From NCBI GenBank assembly GCA_022822185.1, contig JAJECE010000030.1, positions 1-44,826 of the forward strand: 44,826 nt of DNA. Direction: 5' to 3'. A model generated the notes under the pieces. That model saw only the letters and a list, made by a program, of their open reading frames with translations, had not been told where the DNA came from and did not search any database. Shown piece by piece: positions 36,653-42,788 of the stretch. Numbering within the stretch: the first letter of the stretch is position 1; every line of letters starts with the position of its first letter. This DNA is from Rhodothermales bacterium. Its GTDB lineage: Bacteria > Bacteroidota > Rhodothermia > Rhodothermales > Bin80. Position numbers and translations under genes: made by a program.

Positions 36653-38431
36653 ATGACTTCCAAGACCTGTATATTGATTTTTTCGGTAATCTGTTTCATG
36701 ACGGGGCAGCGGGGCCGGGCGCAGTCTCTGGACCTGGAGAATCTTGTGCAGTCGGTTGCGCAGTATGCGGCGTTATTTGAAGATACAGGTTCAGTGAGTG
36801 ATCCGGCGCTGGAGCTTGAATTGCGGAGGCTGCGGCCACTTCTGCCCGCATCAATCCTGCCCGCCATTTATGGGGCCGAGACGGTCCATACGACCCCCGA
36901 TGCACGCAGCACCGTCCTGAGTTGGTGGCGAAGTCAGGATCCGCTTCCCGCCTCCGAGGTCAACGAGCGTATGATTGAGCATGTACGGCGGGTGCAGCAC
37001 GCACTGGAACACTATGGATGCTCATCCTGCGAAAAGGGATATGATGATCGCGGTGAAATCTATGTCCGCTATGGAGCGCCTGAGAGGGTGACCCGGATCA
37101 GTTTTGATGATCCGCTGCTCATTGATGCAATCTATCAGCCAGGTATTGCCGTGAGTCCAGGAGATTTTCCAGAGAATGAATTCTGGAGATACCTGAACCT
37201 TGACCGGGATGCATACTTTCTGTTTATTGGAGACCGGAATGTATACCGGATTGGGGACACATCGGATCTATTGCCCCCGGTGCTTCGATCCGGTCTAGGA
37301 TATGGAGGCCGTGGGCATGTGAAGTCAAAAATGTTATTGGCAGTGATGAGGTCTGTGTACCGGCAGCTGGCGCTGGAGCATTATCATTTCGGTTCAAGAT
37401 TCAACGATGTGGACATGTGGCTGTCTGCCCACGAAGAAACCGGGCGGTTGCATAACCGGGATCCCCTTGAGAACGCAAAAATCATTGCCGGAGCAACATC
37501 TTTACAGGAAGATCGACCGGAACCTTCAGATCTTGGAGAGGAATTAGGGCAGCCCCCGAATATTTTTGCACAGAATATTATTCTTGATGCGCAGGTGCAG
37601 GATCAGCAGGCGGCCTATCAGCGGGAGATCCTGCTCCCCTCAAGTTCATCGGAAGTTCTGAATGCCTTGCCAACATTTGAGCTGGGGGTGCGTCATGTGC
37701 GATTCCTGAAATCCGATGGAACCACGACAACGGAGATCTACTGGCATCCAGAGTCTACCAGTTTTACGATTCCCGGTTATCCGGATCAGGAAGAGTCCCT
37801 CATCCAGATCTATGCGGCGCACCAGAATGCTGCATACACTCCGGTGCAAACCATGACGAACGCCATTCGCGTCCAGATGCCGTCCGGGGAGGAGGCGACG
37901 ACCATTCCAGTTCAGATGATCCAGATAGACGGAAGTACGGGCCTCTATCATCTGGCATTTCAATGGGATCAATTTGCGGTTACGTCCGATGGACTGGGAG
38001 AGCGGTTACAGGTCGCCTCCAGACGCATTGATTCACTGTATGCCCTGGATGCGAGCGGGTTGACACTTGAGATGAGCGACCTAAAACCTCTTGTCTACAA
38101 TATAGAAGCGGGTGAACTGGCTCCCTGGCCTCATCCGTGGATTCACAGGGAGATGCAGTTTGGTCTAGGGTTCGAAATCTATCATCTCGCTTACGGGCTG
38201 GAAGACCTCACATCGTATCGGGTAACCTATCAGGTGTCCTCAAAAGGTCGACGCGTCTCTGCGACGAGTGTAGATTTTGAGGGGCAAAGCAGGATGGAAG
38301 CGGAGGAGATTATGGTGGATTTGGGGGAAAGGACGGGAGAGATTACCGTGACCGTCCGCGTTCAGGACCGGGTAACCGGGCGTGAGGTCGTCCGGAGTCT
38401 CACATTGATCATGTATGATGATCAGGGGTGA
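36653..38431 (+). CDS. Exported GWxTD-domain-like protein
   Basis: The 592-residue protein has a signal peptide (residues 1-23, ending GRAQ). The central part reads LSWWRSQDPLPASEVNERM, a helix, then KGYDDRGEIYVRYGAPERVTRI, which follows the layout of GWxTD-domain proteins (W-x-x-x-D-P-T-P, then GW-x-TD-RG-x-[IV]-Y-[IV]-x-YG-x-P-[DE]). The GWxTD tetrad itself is replaced by GYDD. The second half is a series of beta strands consistent with immunoglobulin-like domains. The function of the family is not settled; members are exported and common in Bacteroidota and relatives. It starts 9 bp after the TPR/FG-GAP gene, so it is cotranscribed. Confidence 0.65.
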   Translation: MTSKTCILIFSVICFMTGQRGRAQSLDLENLVQSVAQYAALFEDTGSVSDPALELELRRLRPLLPASILPAIYGAETVHTTPDARSTVLSWWRSQDPLPASEVNERMIEHVRRVQHALEHYGCSSCEKGYDDRGEIYVRYGAPERVTRISFDDPLLIDAIYQPGIAVSPGDFPENEFWRYLNLDRDAYFLFIGDRNVYRIGDTSDLLPPVLRSGLGYGGRGHVKSKMLLAVMRSVYRQLALEHYHFGSRFNDVDMWLSAHEETGRLHNRDPLENAKIIAGATSLQEDRPEPSDLGEELGQPPNIFAQNIILDAQVQDQQAAYQREILLPSSSSEVLNALPTFELGVRHVRFLKSDGTTTTEIYWHPESTSFTIPGYPDQEESLIQIYAAHQNAAYTPVQTMTNAIRVQMPSGEEATTIPVQMIQIDGSTGLYHLAFQWDQFAVTSDGLGERLQVASRRIDSLYALDASGLTLEMSDLKPLVYNIEAGELAPWPHPWIHREMQFGLGFEIYHLAYGLEDLTSYRVTYQVSSKGRRVSATSVDFEGQSRMEAEEIMVDLGERTGEITVTVRVQDRVTGREVVRSLTLIMYDDQG

Positions 38432-38744
38432 TTTTTTTGAAAATGTCTGGGATATCGTTGCCCAGATTCCACGATCAAAAGTGACCACGTACGGGCATAT
38501 TGCGGAATATCTGGGAAGTCGAAGTGCCGCCCGCACCGTTGGCTGGGCCCTGAAAGCGGCCAAAGGATCGCATCTGCCCTGTCATCGGGTTGTGAATCGT
38601 AATGGTGTATTGACGGGGGCAAAAAACTTTGGCGGGCCCAATACAATGGAAAAACTGCTTCGGATGGAAGGGGTCACGTTTGACAGGGAAGGTTGTGTGA
38701 TCATGTCACGTCATTTATGGGTTCCAGGCAGCGAACTCCATTGA
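38415..38744 (+). CDS. MGMT-like DNA-binding protein (alkyltransferase-like) retaining the PCHR cysteine
   Basis: The 109-residue product corresponds to the C-terminal DNA-binding domain of O6-alkylguanine-DNA alkyltransferase. It shows the helix-turn-helix VTTYGHIAEYLG, the arginine finger region RSAARTVGWAL, and LPCHRVV with Cys56 in the position of the methyl acceptor. After the active site it reads NRNGVLTGAKNFGG, the pattern of short alkyltransferase-like proteins, most of which have replaced the Cys by Trp or Ala. Here the Cys is kept, so it may be a true but minimal methyltransferase. The gene overlaps the GWxTD gene by 17 bp; its function has no evident link with the upstream genes. 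Confidence 0.88.
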   Translation: MMIRGDFFENVWDIVAQIPRSKVTTYGHIAEYLGSRSAARTVGWALKAAKGSHLPCHRVVNRNGVLTGAKNFGGPNTMEKLLRMEGVTFDREGCVIMSRHLWVPGSELH

Positions 38745-38774
38745 TCTGCACCCCTTCAGTAGCCGGCAGGTCTA

Positions 38775-38805
38775 GACAAACACGGTGACGGGGCGCGGGT
38801 TTGTC
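38775..38805. terminator. Inverted repeat between convergent genes, possible terminator
   Basis: GACAAAC at 38775-38781 and GTTTGTC at 38799-38805 are perfect 7-bp arms around a GC-rich 17-base loop. The element sits between the alkyltransferase-like gene and aroA, whose stop codon it overlaps. No strong U-run follows on either side, so termination is only a reasonable guess. Confidence 0.35.
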
Positions 38806-40084
38806 ATGTTTGAAGCCTGCTGATCGTATCCCAGAATTCCGGAAAAGAGACCGAGGCCGCATCTGCATTCTGGATGGTTGTTGTTCCGGATGCTGCGAGG
38901 CCGGCGACCCCCATTGCCATGGCAATCCGGTGATCGTCATAACTGGAAACCGTATTTCCTTTCAAGGGCACCATCCCGGTAATGGCAAACCCGTCCTTGA
39001 ATTCTTCTATCTCTGCTCCTAATTTGCGAAGATTGGTTACGATTGCATGGATCCGGTCACATTCCTTGTAGCGCAGTTCGGTGGCATCACGCAGGATGGT
39101 TGTTCCCTTTGCAAATGCCCCGGCGACGGCGATAATCGGAATTTCGTCAATGATATTCGGAATTTGGCGGCCTTGGATCACCACTCCCCGAAGCGGAGAC
39201 CGCTGCACGGTCAGGCTCCCGACGGGTTCCACCCCGGACGCGTTATGCGCTGTGACCTGAATCTCTGCCCCCATTTGTTTCAGCACGGCCAGCAGTCCGG
39301 TTCTGCTTGGATTGAGTCCAACATTCGGTAGATGAACCGGTCCGGTTCCGGCAATCAATGCGGCGACCAGCAGAAATGCAGCGGCAGAAAAATCACCCGG
39401 CAGGATGACAGTGCCACCGGGAATGGGGTGCAAAGCATCCGAGTTGATGGAGCACTCCTGTGTGGAGCGAGATATTGGGAGGCGGAGCATCCGTTCGGTA
39501 TGGTCACGTGAGGGAATCGCTTCCCGTACGGTTGTACTCCCGTCGGCCCATAGCCCAGCAAGAAGGACACAGGATTTTACCTGTGCAGAGGCGACCGGAA
39601 GCCGGTAATCAATCGCTTTTAATTTTTCACAGCGCTGTATTTTGATAGGGGCGTGCCCATCCGTGAGCGAGATGCGGGCCCCCATCGCCCGCAGGGGGGC
39701 GGCAATCCGCCGCATGGGGCGGGCATTGAGCGAAGCATCGCCGATCAGTTCACTGTCAAAGGGCTGTCCGGCAAGCATTCCTGTGAGCAGGCGCATTGTT
39801 GTTCCAGAGTTCCCGCAGTCAAGTGGAGCATTGGGCGCACAAAATCCATGTCGGCCTCCCCCCTGGATGACAACGGTATGATTGGGAGAGTTCTCAATTG
39901 GGACCCCTAACTGCCGAAGGCAGGAAAGTGTGCTCTGCGGATCCGCACTTGCAGGGAAATGATGCAATGTCGAGACCCCATCTGCAATTGATGCAAAGAG
40001 GGCTGCCCGATGTGCAATGGACTTGTCTGCGGGAAGTTCAACTGTTCCTGTGAAACGAGTGGAACTGGAAATCGTCTGTATCAT
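38804..40084 (-). CDS. aroA: 3-phosphoshikimate 1-carboxyvinyltransferase (EPSP synthase)
   Basis: The enzyme transfers the enolpyruvyl group of PEP to shikimate-3-phosphate in aromatic amino acid synthesis. The 426 residues contain LPADKSIAHRAALF (residues 17-30), DCGNSGTTMRLLTG (about 88-101) and the C-terminal RYKECDRI helix, the PEP and S3P contacts of the family. The first motif is DKSIAHR instead of the SKSxSNR of enterobacterial class I enzymes, closer to class II forms, so the class is worth testing. It is transcribed alone, convergent with the gene cluster on the plus strand. Confidence 0.97.
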   Translation of the reverse strand: MIQTISSSTRFTGTVELPADKSIAHRAALFASIADGVSTLHHFPASADPQSTLSCLRQLGVPIENSPNHTVVIQGGGRHGFCAPNAPLDCGNSGTTMRLLTGMLAGQPFDSELIGDASLNARPMRRIAAPLRAMGARISLTDGHAPIKIQRCEKLKAIDYRLPVASAQVKSCVLLAGLWADGSTTVREAIPSRDHTERMLRLPISRSTQECSINSDALHPIPGGTVILPGDFSAAAFLLVAALIAGTGPVHLPNVGLNPSRTGLLAVLKQMGAEIQVTAHNASGVEPVGSLTVQRSPLRGVVIQGRQIPNIIDEIPIIAVAGAFAKGTTILRDATELRYKECDRIHAIVTNLRKLGAEIEEFKDGFAITGMVPLKGNTVSSYDDHRIAMAMGVAGLAASGTTTIQNADAASVSFPEFWDTISRLQT

Positions 40085-40227
40085 GGCGATCAGGGGCCCA
40101 TACGCCCCGGTAATATCCCTGTTAAATTTTATGTGTCACGATCCATTTCGATGATAGCAGACATGATCCTTTCATCAATGGAACTGGAGGCCATCGCCTG
40201 CAGCGTTTTACGCAGACATCCAAGATA

Positions 40228-40242
40228 ATGTACATTGTACAT
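40228..40242. promoter_or_regulatory. Palindrome upstream of aroA, possible operator
   Basis: ATGTACA at 40228-40234 and TGTACAT at 40236-40242 form perfect arms around one central T. It lies about 145 bp upstream of the aroA start. A related inverted repeat with GTACATG arms occurs at 10732. It could bind a dimeric regulator, but nothing in the window identifies one. Confidence 0.3.
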
Positions 40243-40470
40243 GCACACATAATCTAGACGATGGCCGACGGGGAACAGCAATTCAAATCAAAAAATCTTC
40301 CTACTGCGAGAAGGGGAAGCACCAATGTCGTGAATTGATTTTACGATTATCCGATATGTGTGTGCTCAGGGGCTCTGGAAAAATGGTAGAATGAATGAGA
40401 CTGAGGCCCAAGAGATTTTTACCGTGAACGACAAGCACCCCAACTGGTCTGGATTAGAGTGGAGCGATAG

Positions 40471-40835
40471 ACGGACACGAACCGGCTCTACGACCTCGTG
40501 CGGAAACTGTAAAATGATGGGCTGGAATTACACGAGGTCACCGAACGGAGTGACGAGGTTTTCAACATGGCTGGAATGAACACCATCGCCTAGTTGGAGG
40601 GACTTCAGGCAAGTCTGGATGTGATCGCTGAAACGATGCAGGCACAACTTGTTACACCTGCGGAAATGATGCGGGCGCAGTCCGAGTCGAATCAGGCGTA
40701 ATTAGGCGCACTCAAGGAGTCCAATGCAGCACTTGGTGGACAGTTGATGCACTTGACAGCCGCTATCGGTCCCTCATTTGGGCCATCGGATGTGCTTCGT
40801 CGTGCTTTCTCTCATCCTGGGATATGGCACATCTT
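40471..40835 (+). pseudogene. Decayed coiled-coil protein gene with three in-frame stops
   Basis: Reading the frame that contains the AAC at 40480 gives NRLYDLVRKL, stop, NDGLELHEVTERSDEVFNMA GMNTIA, stop, LEGLQASLDVIAETMQAQLV and so on, a coherent coiled coil, interrupted by TAA at 40510-40512, TAG at 40591-40593 and TAA at 40699-40701. The second and third stops each become Gln (CAG, CAA) by a single C-to-T reversal, giving a continuous heptad pattern. After about 40770 the likely membrane tail is in another frame (SLIWAIGCASSCFL). The original protein was probably a small coiled coil with a C-terminal anchor, like the intact gene at 13090. The start is not identifiable. Confidence 0.55.
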
Positions 40836-41578
40836 CTCTGGACAGGTTGCCCCCGTCCCCTTTATTTGTACTGGAGTGCGGCTATAGTGCTTCGTCTGGC
40901 GAGTCCATTTCTGCGGTACCGGGCGGGATCTGAATTCTGCCTCCCTCGCGGATCTACCGAAAGATGGCCGCATCCGCACTCACGGGGCCTAGTTGACCTT
41001 GAATGATATGTAGTTAAATCTGGAGTAATTTCACGGTGGGATGCCCCAGGAACATGGTACATTCCTCACCTTCTTGGTTGGTCTTGCTGGCGGGGATCTT
41101 GAGGCACCTGTGTCGTCTTTCAGGAATGCCAGATATTCCGTCTGGACGGCGGCCAGTTCGGAGACGCGTAGTATGGCATCGGACATGAGCGTGAGCGGCG
41201 TAGCATTCTGGCATCCAGGGAGTCTCTGAGGGGCAATCTTTTTTACGATGAAGTCCACATCACTGAAGGATAGTCCGGTTATCTGTCAGACCCGCAATCA
41301 CGACTTTCTCGTTGGATGTCAGTGAGCGTTTGCCAGATCAAGGGGCCGCTCGGTATCGGCCAGTCGGTAGCAAACTGGGCAGCGATGGAGATGATACTCA
41401 AACTGACAGGGGGTAAGCTTTTTTCGAGGTGTTTGGCGAGATACTCGACAAGAAGGCATGAGGCAGGATGCAATCCTGCAACCAAGTTTCTAGCAGCCTG
41501 TGGGTAAAGTCTGGGGGTTTCAGGAATTCTAGATATGGAAGATTCTATGATCTATAATCCGACCTTTTTGGACGCAAT
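40836..41578. other. Degraded region without a recognisable gene
   Basis: About 740 bp between the coiled-coil pseudogene and the transposase remnant has only short frames. Two on the minus strand (41031-41258 and 41279-41485) have plausible amino acid composition, for example LMSDAILRVSELAAVQTEYL, and may be parts of one lost gene, but I recognise no family. No tRNA or repeat array was found. Confidence 0.4.
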
Positions 41579-42755
41579 TTAGAGCGCCAGACGCATCAAC
41601 TGGTCGAGCGTGAGCGCAAGCATCCCAAACATCAGATGGCAGGTTACTTTCTGATGTCCCCGTACCCGTAGATTGCGTGTACCAAACTCATCCTTGAGCC
41701 GTCCCAAAACCCGCTCTACATTGGAACGCTCCCGGTAGCGAACCCGTTCGGGGAATTCCAGTCCTGCATGTGCTTGCGCTTTGGTTTCCCGGCTATGTTC
41801 CGCCTTCTTGCCGCGCGGATTCTTATCAATGATGGGGCGATGCCTTAAATCCTCGCTATGATCGTGAATATGCCCGGCATCATAGGTACTGTCCATCAGA
41901 TCATACAGGTTGTTCACACGCTCCGAGGTCATGGCAGCCAATGGAATCGCCGCCTGACTGTCATGTCATGTAACGATGCCGAAGTCACCAGTCCACTGAT
42001 GGGAATATGTCCGTCTGCCGCATCTACATGTAATTTAAACCCGACCCACGAATGGGTATATCCTTTTGAATTTCGCTTACAACCCACCGTACAGTCCTTC
42101 GGCAAGTCTTCCTGCATCTCCTCGGGTCCTATCGTTCGCTGACGTTCCAGTCGCTTGGGTTCCTTGGGAGGAGGCTCCTCTCCCTTTTTGGGACGGCCGG
42201 GGCCGCGCTTGGGAACCTCCTCCCCTTTAGTCTCTTCTTTTTTCTTCTTCACCGGCTTCTCCCGTGCGTCAATTGACGTGGAATCCCGTGAAATATGGAA
42301 TACGAACTTCCCCTTGTACTCCTTTTTGATCAATTCTTCGTGGATACGCTCAGGAAGTTGCATCGCGGCAAATTTCGCGAACGCACGCGAAAAAGGTAGA
42401 TTCGCTGGGCACTTCTTGCGCACTTGCCCAACCACACAGACTCCGAAGTTTTTGATCGGCAATCAAATGCTCCCGCGGGCCTGAAGTCGTGGAAAGATTG
42501 AAGATCATCTTGGCCAGAAATGCGCGAAAAAGAAACGTACGCGGACTCTGGGGACGGCCCCCAGACGGTTCCGATTTGGAGAGGGAAGAAACGCTTCTAT
42601 GTCAATCGCATCCAAGCTCAAATAGAGTTTCTCATAACGCTCAGGGAGAGATCCCAGATTATCCTCCAACCGAGGAAAAATCTCGAATTGGCAGTGGATC
42701 CATGTCGTTAGACAGCCGGTAGAACCATGCGACTTTATGTCAGTTCAATGAACCC
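41515..42755 (-). mobile_element. Dead insertion sequence (approximate limits)
   Basis: The transposase pseudogene defines the element. Weakly matching ends, GGGTTTCAGGAATT beginning at 41515 and the reverse complement of the plus-strand sequence ending AACCC at 42755, could be terminal inverted repeats, but they agree in only about 9 of 14 positions and no target duplication was seen. An element of about 1.2 kb fits the family size. The limits should be treated as guesses. Confidence 0.35.
41579..42703 (-). pseudogene. IS5/IS1182-type DDE transposase, four frame lesions
   Basis: Starting at the ATG at 42703, the frame reads MDPLPIRDF and then needs four corrections: one base fewer in the A5 run at 42676-42680, one base more at 42575-42577, one base fewer in the A5 run at 42390-42394, and removal of one copy of the tandem TCATG TCATG at 41961-41970. 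The corrected length is 1,119 bp, exactly 373 codons including the stop. The restored protein has an InsH-like N-terminal helical domain (FLAKMIFNLSTTSG, LIADQKLRSLCGW), then SRDSTSIDAR with the first Asp, a Lys/Glu/Pro-rich insert, SASLHDSQAAIPL, MDSTYDAGHI with the second Asp, and the Glu in SNVERVLGRLKDEFG. The catalytic triad is therefore present but the frame is broken. Confidence 0.88.
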
Positions 42756-42788
42756 TTCGCAAAAGATGCCAATTACAAGTCAGTCTAG

